Made by a program: the position numbers and the translations under genes. DNA of 64,000 bases, taken from contig NZ_CP085135.1 in NCBI RefSeq assembly GCF_020616515.1, positions 5,317,001 through 5,381,000 on the forward strand, read 5' to 3'. This document shows, piece by piece, positions 28,547 through 36,989 of the stretch. This DNA is from Mesorhizobium sp. PAMC28654. GTDB taxonomy: Bacteria; Pseudomonadota; Alphaproteobacteria; Rhizobiales; Rhizobiaceae. A model generated the notes under the pieces. The model saw only the letters and a list, made by a program, of their open reading frames with translations, searched no databases and was not told the origin of the DNA. Each line of letters opens with the position of its first letter. Position 1 is the stretch's first letter.

Positions 28547-29369
28547 TGTAGTCGAGCGCGGAATGCCGCCGGATGGGATTGTAGAAGCCGTCGATATATC
28601 GGGCAATGGCGGCTTGGGCATCGGCGCGGGTAAGGAAAGAGGTGCGCCAGATCAGTTCAGTTTTCAGCGTCTTGAAGAATGTTTCGACCATGGCGTTATC
28701 AAAGCAATTGCCCTTGCCTGACATTGAGATGATGACGCCGGCGGCACGCAATTCGGCTTGGTAGTCGATAGAACAATATTGGCTGCCGCGGTCGGAGTGG
28801 TGAATGAGGCCGGGTTCCGGCTGCCGCATGACGAACGCCTTGTTGAGCGCTGCCAGAGCCAGGCTGCGGTGTAGCCGGTTGCCAGCAGCCCAGCCAACGA
28901 CCTTGCGGGCAAACAGATCGATGACGACAGCAAGGTACAACCAGCCCTCCCGCGTCCAGATGTAGGAGATGTCGGCACCCCATTTCTGGTTGGGACCAGT
29001 GGCGGCAAAATCCTGGTCGATGACATTGGGGGCAACCGGAAAGGCGTGTTCGCTGTCCGTCGTGCGCTTGAACCGCCGCTTCTGTCTTGCCTGGAGGCCA
29101 TTCTCCCGCATCAGACGCGCCGTTCGTCGCCGGCCAATGGCAAAGCCATTGTCTTGCAGTTCCCGCGTCATGCGCGGGCTACCATAGGTTCCGTTCGACA
29201 GCGCGAACGACGATCGCACATGCGCCAGCATTATCATGTCGTCGCGCTGCCGGCGGCACGCCGGCCGGCGCCCCCAGGCAAAGTAGCCGCTCGGGCTGAC
29301 ACCCAGCGTCGCGCACAAACGGTCCACAGGGAAATCCTTCTTCGCCTGGTCGATGAGCGCGAACCTCAC
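28509..29369 (-). CDS. IS3-family transposase OrfB (DDE integrase core)
   Basis: 286 residues, full length. Catalytic DDE residues: Asp in KWGADISYIWT, Asp in HHSDRGSQY and Glu in NAMVETFFKTLK. An HTH_21 region (YGSPRMTRELQDNGFAIGRR) precedes the rve core. The start overlaps orfA; in this family OrfAB is often produced by frameshifting, but no A6G-type slippery site is obvious, so coupling at GTGA may be used. The stop lies close to the left terminal repeat. Confidence 0.92.
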   Translation of the reverse strand: MRFALIDQAKKDFPVDRLCATLGVSPSGYFAWGRRPACRRQRDDMIMLAHVRSSFALSNGTYGSPRMTRELQDNGFAIGRRRTARLMRENGLQARQKRRFKRTTDSEHAFPVAPNVIDQDFAATGPNQKWGADISYIWTREGWLYLAVVIDLFARKVVGWAAGNRLHRSLALAALNKAFVMRQPEPGLIHHSDRGSQYCSIDYQAELRAAGVIISMSGKGNCFDNAMVETFFKTLKTELIWRTSFLTRADAQAAIARYIDGFYNPIRRHSALDYISPMQFERNAAE

Positions 29370-29659
29370 CGACTTCCCTCCTTGACGAAAAAAGCCGTCG
29401 CCCGTTTCAAGATATCCCGCTCCTGCCGAAGGATTTCATTCTCCCGCCGCAGCCGTTTCAATTCAGCGGCGACATCAGCATCAGGCGGACGCCCAGGATC
29501 GCCCATCTCACGATCCAGCTGCCGACCCATCCATCGCGTCAGCGTCGAGAAACCAACACCAAGATCCTCCGCGATCTGCCGCTTCGTCCGACCGCTCGTT
29601 CGCACAAGGCCAACCGCCTCCGCCTTGAACGCATCCGTAAACTGTCTCTGTTTCGTCAT
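29366..29659 (-). CDS. IS3-family transposase OrfA
   Basis: 97 residues. An N-terminal helix-turn-helix of the HTH_Tnp_1 type (RQFTDAFKAEAVGLVRTSGR, then RQIAEDLGVGFSTLTRW) binds the IS ends, followed by a leucine-zipper-like coiled coil (LKRLRRENEILRQERDILKR). Its TGA overlaps the GTG start of orfB as GTGA. Confidence 0.92.
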   Translation of the reverse strand: MTKQRQFTDAFKAEAVGLVRTSGRTKRQIAEDLGVGFSTLTRWMGRQLDREMGDPGRPPDADVAAELKRLRRENEILRQERDILKRATAFFVKEGSR

Positions 29660-29714
29660 CGAGGTCGCCTTTCATCAGAAGGAAACTCTCCACTTTTTCG
29701 GGGCAAGTCCAAAC

Positions 29715-29792
29715 AGGCACAAGCGGTCGATAGATGGTCTCGACGATGAAGAGGCGCTGGCTCTAAGATGGCTCAGGGCCCGGGAGGGCTGA
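29715..29792 (+). pseudogene. Displaced 3' end of the topoisomerase IB gene
   Basis: 25 codons plus a stop, in frame with the topoisomerase gene once the IS3 element and one AAC are removed. The peptide begins RHKRSIDGL and ends LRWLRAREG. It has no start of its own and is presumably not translated. Confidence 0.8.
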
Positions 29793-29850
29793 CTGAAGCT
29801 CAGATCGAGCTCCGATGCCTCGCAGGTGGAGGATTTTTTTATCGACGCCA

Positions 29851-29877
29851 TGTCGGGATCGGTCCTACTGTTTCGTC
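29851..29877 (+). promoter_or_regulatory. Candidate ECF42-type promoter for the YCII/sigma operon
   Basis: TGTCGG (29851-29856), a 17-base spacer and CGTC (29874-29877), 24 bases before the ATG of the YCII gene. This resembles the TGTCGA / CGTC-like motif reported for ECF42 sigma factors, which usually drive their own operons. The sequence match is my reading; no start site is known here. Confidence 0.55.
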
Positions 29878-29901
29878 CTTTGATCGAGAAAAGGACTGAC
29901 C

Positions 29902-30276
29902 ATGCTCTACGCCATCCTCTGCTACGCCTCCGAAGACGTCGTCTGCTCCTGGAGCAAGGAACAGGACGACGAGGTGATGGCCAATCTCCTCGACGTCCAG
30001 GAAAAATATGCTCAAGCGGGCCGGCTTGGCCCGGTGGCGCGGCTGCTGCCGACGACGGCGGCGACGACACTGAGGAAAGTCAAGGGTGAGGCTGTCGTCA
30101 TCGACGGGCCGTTTGCCGAGACCAAGGAACAGTTTCTCGGCTTCTACACGCTCGAATGCGCCGATCTCGACGAGGCTGTCGAGTTCGCGCGCGAACTGTC
30201 CGAGGTCAATCCGAGCGGCGGTTCCTATGAGATACGGCCGGTTTCCATCTTCAATCCCGCCAGGGTTCCAGCATGA
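29902..30276 (+). CDS. YCII-related (DGPF-domain) protein, ECF42 partner
   Basis: 124 residues. The YCII fold is shown by MLYAILCYASEDVV at the N-terminus, a central helix region and the family's signature IDGPFAETKEQFLGFYTLEC. AAAGGAC lies just before ATG 29902. Its stop overlaps the sigma-factor start (ATGA), the standard arrangement of ECF42 loci, in which one or more DGPF/YCII genes lie next to and are transcribed by the sigma factor. Biochemical role unknown. Cytoplasmic. Confidence 0.9.
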   Translation: MLYAILCYASEDVVCSWSKEQDDEVMANLLDVQEKYAQAGRLGPVARLLPTTAATTLRKVKGEAVVIDGPFAETKEQFLGFYTLECADLDEAVEFARELSEVNPSGGSYEIRPVSIFNPARVPA

Positions 30277-31547
30277 CCGAACTCGCCTGGATCAGCACGG
30301 CGATCAGCACGGCGCGCCCTCAGGCGATGGGCGCGCTGCTGCGTTATTTTCGTGATCTCGATGCGGCCGAGGAAGCCTTTCAGGATGCCTGTCTCAAGGC
30401 GTTGAAGAACTGGCCGCAGAACGGACCGCCGCGCGATCCGGCCGCCTGGCTGATCTTTGTTGGCCGCAACAGCGGCATCGATGCGGTGCGCAAACGCGCC
30501 AAGCAGGCGCCGATGCCGGAAGAGGATCAGATCTCTGACCTCGAAGATGCCGAAAGCGATATCGCCGAACGGCTTGACGGCGCGCATTACCGCGATGACA
30601 TCCTGCGGCTGCTGTTCATCTGCTGCCATCCGGACCTGCCGGCGACGCAGCAGATCGCGGTGGCGCTGCGCATCGTCTCCGGCCTCACGGTCAAGCAGAT
30701 CGCGCGTGCCTTCCTCGTCGGTGAAAGCGCCATGGAGCAACGCATCACCCGTGCCAAGGCGCGCATCGCGGACGCCGGCGTGCCGTTCGAGACGCCAGGA
30801 GCGGTCGAGCGTTCCGAACGGCTCGCTGCCGTGGCCGCCATGGTCTATCTGATCTTCAACGAGGGTTATTCGACCAACAGCGGCGAAGCGCCTGCCCGTG
30901 CGCCGCTGTGCGAGGAAGCGATAAGGCTGGCCCGTTTGCTGCTGCGGCTGTTCCAGACCGAGGCCGAAATCATGGGGCTGACGGCGCTGCTGCTTCTCCA
31001 GCACGCCCGTGCCCCGGCGCGCTTCGATGAAAACGGCGAGATCGTGCTGCTCGAGGTCCAGGATCGCAGCCTGTGGAGCCGCAAGATGATCGACGAAGGG
31101 CTGGCGCTGGTCGACAAGGCTTTGCGTCATCGCAAGCCCGGCCCCTATCAGGTGCAGGCGGCGATCGCGGCGCTGCACGCGCGCGCCGTGCAGGCCGACG
31201 ACACCGACTGGGTGGAAATAGACCTGCTCTACGGTCTGCTCGAGCAGATGCAGCCCTCGCCGGTGATCACCCTCAACCGCGCGGTCGCGGTTTCCAAGGT
31301 GCGCGGACCCGAGGCGGCGCTCGCCATGATCGAACCGCTGGAGCAGAGGCTGTCCGGCTATTTCCACTTCTTCGGTCTCAAGGGCGGCTTGCTGATGCAG
31401 CTTGGCCGGGGCGAGGAGGCGCGCATCGCCTTCGACCGTGCCATCGCACTTGCCAACACCGCCGCCGAGGCTGCCCATATCCGGATGCATATCGACCGGC
31501 TGATGAAGGAAGGTGCCGCGACGGGCACAGCCCAGACGGCGCACTGA
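30273..31547 (+). CDS. ECF RNA polymerase sigma factor, group ECF42, with C-terminal extension
   Basis: 424 residues, twice the length of a minimal ECF factor. Region sigma2 lies at ~15-85 (LLRYFRDLDAAEEAFQDACL; PRDPAAWLIFVGRNSGIDAV) and sigma4 at ~115-170 (ALRIVSGLTVKQIARAFLVG). A long C-terminal helical extension follows (DUF6596/TPR-like, ending in repeats such as KGGLLMQLGRGEEARIAFDR), which in ECF42 proteins is required for activity. No anti-sigma gene is next to it, as expected for this group. It probably transcribes the YCII gene and itself from the motif at 29851-29877. Confidence 0.92.
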   Translation: MTELAWISTAISTARPQAMGALLRYFRDLDAAEEAFQDACLKALKNWPQNGPPRDPAAWLIFVGRNSGIDAVRKRAKQAPMPEEDQISDLEDAESDIAERLDGAHYRDDILRLLFICCHPDLPATQQIAVALRIVSGLTVKQIARAFLVGESAMEQRITRAKARIADAGVPFETPGAVERSERLAAVAAMVYLIFNEGYSTNSGEAPARAPLCEEAIRLARLLLRLFQTEAEIMGLTALLLLQHARAPARFDENGEIVLLEVQDRSLWSRKMIDEGLALVDKALRHRKPGPYQVQAAIAALHARAVQADDTDWVEIDLLYGLLEQMQPSPVITLNRAVAVSKVRGPEAALAMIEPLEQRLSGYFHFFGLKGGLLMQLGRGEEARIAFDRAIALANTAAEAAHIRMHIDRLMKEGAATGTAQTAH

Positions 31548-31723
31548 ACCCCACCTGGCTCAATCCTGCCGTCCAACCTTGGACCATGCCGGGGTGGCGA
31601 TCTCTCCCCCAAACGAGTAATGCCAATCCATCAACGCGCCTCGCATGCCCATGGGCACCGTGAAGGCATGGCGCAAGGCTTTGGCCGAGGCCATATAAGC
31701 GGCAGGATCTGAAAGGGATGAAC

Positions 31724-33238
31724 ATGACGATAGCGAAGGAAACGGCCGGGCTTCTGGGCAAGCTTGGTGTTGCCGGTGATGTGCTCGAGGGTGGCGACCT
31801 GATCGTGAAGAGCCCGGTGACGGGCGAGAAGATCGCGGCGCTGAAGACGATTTCGCCGGCCGATGCGGCGAGGGCGATCGACGGCGCCCACAAGGCGTTC
31901 CAGGCGTGGCGGATGGTGCCGGGCCCCAGGCGCGGCGAACTGGTGCGGCTGCTGGGCGAAGAACTGCGCGCCCACAAGGCCGAACTCGGCCGCCTGGTGT
32001 CGATCGAGGTCGGCAAGATACCGTCCGAGGGCCTGGGCGAAGTCCAGGAGATGATCGACATCTGCGATTTCGCCGTGGGTCTGTCGCGCCAGCTCTATGG
32101 CCTGACCATCGCCACCGAGCGTCCCGGACATCGCATGATGGAAACCTGGCATCCGCTGGGCGTCGTCGGTGTCATCTCGGCCTTCAATTTTCCCGTAGCG
32201 GTATGGTCGTGGAATACGGCACTTGCCCTGGTCTGCGGCGATGCGGTGGTGTGGAAGCCGTCGGAGAAGACGCCGCTGACCGCATTGGCCTGCGCGGCGA
32301 TCTTTGCGCGCGCGGTCAAGCGTTTTGGTTCGGATGCGCCCGATGGCCTGGTCTCGGTGCTGATCGGTGATCGCGCCGTCGGCGAGATCCTGGTCGATCA
32401 CCCGAAAGTGCCGCTGGTCTCGGCCACCGGTTCGACGCGCATGGGCCGTGATGTCGGTCCGCGCCTGGCCAAGCGCTTTGCCCGTGCCGTGCTGGAGCTT
32501 GGCGGCAACAATGCCGGCATTGTCTGCCCGACCGCCGATCTCGACATGGCGTTGCGCGCCATTGCCTTCGGCGCCATGGGCACGGCCGGACAGCGCTGCA
32601 CGACGCTGCGCCGCCTGTTCGTCCATGACAGCGTCTACGACCAGCTCGTTCCCCGCCTGAAGAAGGCCTATCAGAGCGTCTCCGTCGGCAATCCGCTGGA
32701 GACCACGTCGCTGGTCGGTCCGCTGATCGACAAGGCCGCCTTCGACGCCATGCGGAAGGCGATCACCGAAGCCACCGCCCATGGCGGCAAGGTGACCGGC
32801 GGCACGCGGGTCGAGAATGGTCATCCCGATGCCTATTACGTTCATCCGGCGCTGGTCGAGATGCCCAAACAGGTATCGCCGGTGACCGAAGAGACCTTCG
32901 CGCCGATCCTCTATGTGATGAAGTATTCCGATTTCGACGCGGTGCTTGACGAGCACAATGCGGTGGGTGCCGGCCTTTCCTCGTCGATCTTCACGCGCGA
33001 CCTGCAGGAATCCGAGCGCTTCCTTGGCGTCGACGGTTCGGACTGCGGCATCGCCAATGTCAACATCGGCACGTCCGGCGCCGAGATCGGCGGCGCGTTC
33101 GGTGGCGAGAAGGAGACGGGCGGCGGCCGTGAATCAGGTTCCGACGCCTGGAAGGCCTATATGCGCCGCGCCACCAACACGGTGAACTACTCCAAGGCGC
33201 TGCCACTTGCCCAGGGCGTCTCGTTCGACATCGAGTGA
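31724..33238 (+). CDS. amaB: Alpha-aminoadipic semialdehyde / piperideine-6-carboxylate dehydrogenase (ALDH7 family)
   Basis: 504 residues from ATG 31724, better spaced from AAAGGG than the ATG at 31718. It oxidises aminoadipic semialdehyde, in equilibrium with piperideine-6-carboxylate, to alpha-aminoadipate with NAD(P)+ in lysine/pipecolate catabolism. ALDH residues: the cofactor site around AFNFPVAVWSWN, general base E258 in LELGGNNAG, and nucleophile C292 in TAGQRCTT. The NNAGIV block and the C-terminal GGAFGGEKETGGGRESGSDAWK are typical of ALDH7/AASADH. It stands alone as a transcription unit; glutaryl-CoA dehydrogenase at 18 kb handles another lysine branch. Confidence 0.88.
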   Translation: MTIAKETAGLLGKLGVAGDVLEGGDLIVKSPVTGEKIAALKTISPADAARAIDGAHKAFQAWRMVPGPRRGELVRLLGEELRAHKAELGRLVSIEVGKIPSEGLGEVQEMIDICDFAVGLSRQLYGLTIATERPGHRMMETWHPLGVVGVISAFNFPVAVWSWNTALALVCGDAVVWKPSEKTPLTALACAAIFARAVKRFGSDAPDGLVSVLIGDRAVGEILVDHPKVPLVSATGSTRMGRDVGPRLAKRFARAVLELGGNNAGIVCPTADLDMALRAIAFGAMGTAGQRCTTLRRLFVHDSVYDQLVPRLKKAYQSVSVGNPLETTSLVGPLIDKAAFDAMRKAITEATAHGGKVTGGTRVENGHPDAYYVHPALVEMPKQVSPVTEETFAPILYVMKYSDFDAVLDEHNAVGAGLSSSIFTRDLQESERFLGVDGSDCGIANVNIGTSGAEIGGAFGGEKETGGGRESGSDAWKAYMRRATNTVNYSKALPLAQGVSFDIE

Positions 33239-33288
33239 GGAGATGACTACGCCGGGGCGGCTGCATGGCCGCCCTGGTCTGTTTCCGC

Positions 33289-34149
33289 TCAATCGCTTTT
33301 TGGAAAAGCGTCCGAGAAGGCCGCATCGATGATGGCCAGCTTCACGGCTTGGGCGGCCATGTATTCCTGGTAGAAATCGCTGGACACCCACATCACCGAA
33401 TTGCCGCGCTGGCCGAGCCAGCCGATGCTGCCGAGTTCTTCCGCGGCGCGCAATTTGCGCGTCAGGTGGGTTCGCGAGAGCTTGAGCCAGTTCGCGAAGT
33501 CGCCGATCGAGAGCACACCAGTCGGAATCTGGCTGAGGCCGGCATTGTCGGGATCGACGCCCGATATCAGCCAATCCATGACGACGCCGCCATTGTTCAG
33601 CCAGGTGAACAGCGAGAAAGTCCGTTTGGGCTCGCGCACCGGATTTGACGATAGCAGGCCGTCGGCCACCAGCGGCTGCAATCGGGCAAGTCCGTCGGGC
33701 CGGGCAAGGAAGGTGGCCAGCCGGTTCGCGCCATCAAGGCTGTCCAGCGTTTGCAGATGCGCAAGGACCCAGCCGGTCACCACTTCCAGCGAGGCCGCGA
33801 CCGGCTGCAGGGGGCGGATACGGCCGTCCTGGGTCGAGGGCAGTAGCTCAATGAAGTTGTAGTGCAGCATCTCCTTGACGAAGGCGTCGGCTGTGTTGCG
33901 GCTGGCCACGGAATTCTGCCGGATCGCGTCGATGAAACGCGCCATCGTGAGCTCCTTGCGGTAATCGTCGGGCTCCCGCCTGAAATGCAGGGCAAGACCG
34001 ATATGGGCCATCAGCCAGCGTTGTTGGGTGGCGAACACCGAGGAAAGCCGCGGGTTTGTCGCATAGATCTGGTTCATCGCTTGCGCCTGCGCCCGCACAC
34101 AGCGATGTAATGCCGGGTGGGCGGCAATATCTTCCAAGGTCAGCGTCAT
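33289..34149 (-). CDS. Uncharacterised DNA-binding protein, tandem paralog A
   Basis: 286 residues of no family I can name. The N-terminal ~200 residues are helical, with conserved blocks FATQQRWLMAHIGLALHFRR, ASRNTADAFVKEMLHY and RPLQPVAASLEVVTGWVLAH. Residues ~205-260 look like a winged helix-turn-helix (SIGDFANWLKLSRTHLTRKL, then RGNSVMWVS). It is roughly 60% identical by eye to the gene at 34379-35242, in the same orientation with 229 bases between them, so this is a tandem duplication. GGGGGAGA directly precedes the ATG. A TGTGTCCAGACGT motif lies 67 bases upstream in both copies. A transcriptional regulator is likely; target and signal are unknown. Confidence 0.7.
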   Translation of the reverse strand: MTLTLEDIAAHPALHRCVRAQAQAMNQIYATNPRLSSVFATQQRWLMAHIGLALHFRREPDDYRKELTMARFIDAIRQNSVASRNTADAFVKEMLHYNFIELLPSTQDGRIRPLQPVAASLEVVTGWVLAHLQTLDSLDGANRLATFLARPDGLARLQPLVADGLLSSNPVREPKRTFSLFTWLNNGGVVMDWLISGVDPDNAGLSQIPTGVLSIGDFANWLKLSRTHLTRKLRAAEELGSIGWLGQRGNSVMWVSSDFYQEYMAAQAVKLAIIDAAFSDAFPKSD

Positions 34150-34215
34150 TCTCCCCCGCTGCTGTCAGCTTCAATGCTGTGAAGACGCAGAATCACATTT
34201 TCAGCCTTCTACGCC

Positions 34216-34228
34216 TGTGTCCAGACGT
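34216..34228 (-). promoter_or_regulatory. Conserved 13-bp motif upstream of paralog A
   Basis: TGTGTCCAGACGT on the plus strand (ACGTCTGGACACA in the sense of the gene), 67 bases before the ATG. The same 13 bases occur 67 bases before the ATG of paralog B, with a TTTTCAGCCT next to both. It may be an operator, for instance for autoregulation, or a promoter element retained after duplication. Confidence 0.5.
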
Positions 34229-34378
34229 CGGTCGCCAATAGTGGGTGAGTGTATGCAGTCGGAGGAGTTTACAAAAGCGACTCATCGTGTCGGTGAATTC
34301 AGAACCGCTTGGCTCTTTGTCCCGAAGTCATTCCGAGCCTGGACTTGTCCTGTGCCTCTTTCTGGATTGGTCCGTTTC

Positions 34379-35242
34379 TCAGCTGCCCTGTGACGGGGGG
34401 AAACAGGCCTCGAACGCACTGTCGACAATGGCCAGTTTGGCGGCCTGAACGGTCATGTATTCTTCATAGAACCGGCGCGACAGCCACATGACCGAATGAC
34501 CGCGTTCGCCAAGCCAGCCAACGCTGCCGAGATCCTCGGCGGTGCGCAGCTTGCGGCCAAGGTGAGTTCGCGAGAGCTTGAGCCATCTGGCGAAGTCTCC
34601 AATCGAAACGACGCTGGTCGGAATCCGCTCCAGGCCGGCATGGCCTGGATCAATGCCCGACATCAGCCAATCCATGACGATGCCGCCATTGTTGAGCCAG
34701 ATGAACAGGGAAAAGGTCTGGTTGGGTTCGCGTACCGGCTTTGAGGCAAGCAGGCCGTCAGCCACCAGCGGCTGTAGTCTGGCCAGCATGCCGGGCTGTT
34801 CAAGGAAGCTGGCCAGCCGGTCGCCACCGTCGATATGATCCAGCGTCCGCAGATGGGCCAGAACCCAGCCCGTGAATGTCCGCACGGTGGCCGCCGTCGG
34901 CTGCAATGGGTGCGTGCGGCCATCCCCGCCCGCCGCGTATTCGGCAATGTTGTAGTGCAGCATCTCCTTGATGAAGGCGTCAGCCGTGTTGCGGCTGGCC
35001 ACATCGTGACGATGCACGACCTCGATGAAACGCGATACCGTCAGCTCCTTGCGACGGTCGCTCGGATCGCGCCTGAAATGCATCGAAAGGCCTATATGGC
35101 CCATCAACCAACGCTGCTGCGTGGCAAAAATAGAGGCCAGCCGAGGGCTGTCTTCAAAGATTCGGATCAGTGCCAGCGACTGCTCCTGAACGTAGCGATG
35201 CAACGCCGGATGGCTGGCAATGTCTTCCAAGTTCAGCGTCAT
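34379..35242 (-). CDS. Uncharacterised DNA-binding protein, tandem paralog B
   Basis: 287 residues from the ATG at 35240-35242 (CAGGAGA immediately upstream); an in-frame start 7 codons earlier is possible but would not align with the paralog. Domain layout is as in paralog A: a helical N-terminal part (FATQQRWLMGHIGLSMHFRR; ASRNTADAFIKEMLHY) and a C-terminal winged helix-turn-helix (SIGDFARWLKLSRTHLGRKL, then RGHSVMWLS). The region between the blocks has diverged more than the HTH, suggesting that both copies may still recognise related DNA but differ in what they sense. Function unknown. Confidence 0.7.
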   Translation of the reverse strand: MTLNLEDIASHPALHRYVQEQSLALIRIFEDSPRLASIFATQQRWLMGHIGLSMHFRRDPSDRRKELTVSRFIEVVHRHDVASRNTADAFIKEMLHYNIAEYAAGGDGRTHPLQPTAATVRTFTGWVLAHLRTLDHIDGGDRLASFLEQPGMLARLQPLVADGLLASKPVREPNQTFSLFIWLNNGGIVMDWLMSGIDPGHAGLERIPTSVVSIGDFARWLKLSRTHLGRKLRTAEDLGSVGWLGERGHSVMWLSRRFYEEYMTVQAAKLAIVDSAFEACFPPSQGS

Positions 35243-35308
35243 TCTCCTGGTGTTCGGACTCAACTCCGACGGCGGGGTCTCGTTCCCCTTTTTTCAGCCT
35301 GCGACACA

Positions 35309-35321
35309 TGTGTCCAGACGT
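35309..35321 (-). promoter_or_regulatory. Conserved 13-bp motif upstream of paralog B
   Basis: TGTGTCCAGACGT on the plus strand, identical to 34216-34228 and at the same 67-base distance from its gene's ATG. The sequence between motif and ATG is much less conserved, which argues that the motif itself is under selection. Confidence 0.5.
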
Positions 35322-35542
35322 ACCAAATGCGGAGAATAGGCCCAGCCCAGGCGTGGCTCCCTTCACGACTGGTGCAACGTCAAGCTCGCCAAATGCCTGG
35401 AAAACCGGTCCCAATAATAGCAACCCAAGGGGCCAGTGATCTGCAAGAGGACGGGGGTGGCTGCCGCCTGCGTCGCGGCGTCGGCCAGGCAGGGAACGCC
35501 GATGTCGGTCGAGGCAAGGCGCCTTGGCTGCGGCATGTCCTT

Positions 35543-36988
35543 CTATGACGGGGGCGCCGAACCCGCGACAACCACGGGCACGGGCGCGGGCTTGTTCCAA
35601 CCGCCGCCCAGCGCCTGGAAAAGGCTGGTCGCCGCAAGAGCGCGGTTCAGGCGAACCTGTACCAATGAGGACTCGGCGGAGAAAAGCGTCTGTTCCGTCT
35701 GCAGGACGGTGACCAGGTTGACCGTGCCCCCGTTCAATTGCGCCTCGGCCACCTGGAAGGCCTTGCGGGCGTTGGTCACGACGTCGTTTTGCAGCCGCAT
35801 CTGGATCGTGGTCTGTTCGAGCGCAACCAGCGCCATCTCCACATCCGCGAAGGCCGACAGCACCGCCTTGCGGTAGGCCTGCAGGTCTTGCAACTGCACG
35901 CCGCTCGCCTGTTTCAACTCACTCTTCAGCAGATTGCCGTCAAGGATCGGCTGCGCCAGGCTGGCGGCAAGTGTGTAGTACCAGGCGCCTGGGCCGAACA
36001 GCGAGGAGAGCGCCGCGCTCTGGAAACCCGTCGTGCCGGTCAGCTGGATCTGCGGCAGGAAGGCCGCGCGTGCGGACTCGACGCTGAAGTTGGACGCGGC
36101 AAGCTGCGCCTCGGCCTGGCGGATATCGGGCCGCTGGACCAGAAGCTCCGAGGGCAGGCCGGGGGTCACGCGCGGTATGGATATGCGCGACAGGCTCTGG
36201 CCACGCACGTTGAAGTCGGCGGGCGCGCGCGCCACCAGCACGGCGATCGCGGCGATGTTCTGGCGGCGCGTCACCTCCAGCGGAGGGATCGAGGCTCGCA
36301 CGGTCGCGACCAATGCCGCCTGCTGCGAAACATCGAGCTGCGTTGTCGTGCCGCCGGCGAGCTGCTTCTGGATAAGATTGAGGATGCGCGTCGAGGCGGC
36401 GAGATTGTCGCGCGCCACCTTGATCTGGTCCTGGGCGGCCAGGATCTGGAAGTAGGTGTTGGCGACCGCGACGGTGGTGCTGAGGGCTACGACCTCGCGG
36501 TTGTAGCGGCTGGCCAGCGCGTTCTTCTCGGCCGCGTATAGCGTTGCGCGGTTCTTCCCCCAGAAATCGAGCATGTAACTCGCCGAGAGGCCGAGATTGA
36601 ACTGGTTGTTGTTGCTTCCCTGCTGGCGCAGCCGCTCGGCCGACGCGCCGGCCGACAGGCTCGGCAGCAGCGGCGCGCCGGCGACGCCGGCCTGGGCTTC
36701 GGCCTGGATAATCTGCGCCACCGCCACCGCGATGTCGAGATTGGAGGCCTGGGCCTGCTCGACCAAGCCGGTCAGTTCCTCGGAACGGAAGCCGCGCCAC
36801 CAGTCCAGTGACGGAACGGCCGCATCGGGATGGCGTGGGCCATTGCCGTAAGCCGCCGGAACCTCCAATGCGGCGTCGGGATGCTCGGTGCCGAGGACGC
36901 AGCCCGACAGGCCAAGCCCGATCAGGCCGATTAGCGACAACCGACATAGTCGGGAGCCAGTGTGGACTTGCCGGTGTCTCAGGCCCAT
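35543..36988 (-). CDS. Outer-membrane efflux lipoprotein, NodT/OprM family
   Basis: 481 residues. A lipoprotein signal with lipobox LSGC (SLIGLIGLGLSGCVLGTEHP) places it in the outer membrane. Two OEP repeats are visible, each with the periplasmic helical-barrel pattern (LVEQAQASNLDIAVAVAQII; RPDIRQAEAQLAASNFSVES). It forms the outer-membrane exit duct for the RND pumps encoded just upstream: the RND gene's stop ends 1 base before this ATG, and GGGAGAG serves as ribosome site. Last gene of the four-gene efflux operon. Confidence 0.92.
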   Translation of the reverse strand: MGLRHRQVHTGSRLCRLSLIGLIGLGLSGCVLGTEHPDAALEVPAAYGNGPRHPDAAVPSLDWWRGFRSEELTGLVEQAQASNLDIAVAVAQIIQAEAQAGVAGAPLLPSLSAGASAERLRQQGSNNNQFNLGLSASYMLDFWGKNRATLYAAEKNALASRYNREVVALSTTVAVANTYFQILAAQDQIKVARDNLAASTRILNLIQKQLAGGTTTQLDVSQQAALVATVRASIPPLEVTRRQNIAAIAVLVARAPADFNVRGQSLSRISIPRVTPGLPSELLVQRPDIRQAEAQLAASNFSVESARAAFLPQIQLTGTTGFQSAALSSLFGPGAWYYTLAASLAQPILDGNLLKSELKQASGVQLQDLQAYRKAVLSAFADVEMALVALEQTTIQMRLQNDVVTNARKAFQVAEAQLNGGTVNLVTVLQTEQTLFSAESSLVQVRLNRALAATSLFQALGGGWNKPAPVPVVVAGSAPPS

Positions 36989-36989
36989 C

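Larger units (their letters stand above)
28475..29711 (-). mobile_element. Complete IS3-family insertion sequence
   Basis: 1237 bp with imperfect 26-bp terminal inverted repeats: 28475-28500 and 29686-29711 match at 22 of 26 positions, each beginning TGGACTTGC and ending AAGTGGAGAG. The 3-bp target duplication AAC flanks it at 28472-28474 and 29712-29714. It contains the usual two overlapping frames (orfA, orfB) on the minus strand. The intact ends, duplication and frames indicate a fairly recent insertion. It interrupts the 3' end of the topoisomerase IB gene. Confidence 0.93.
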
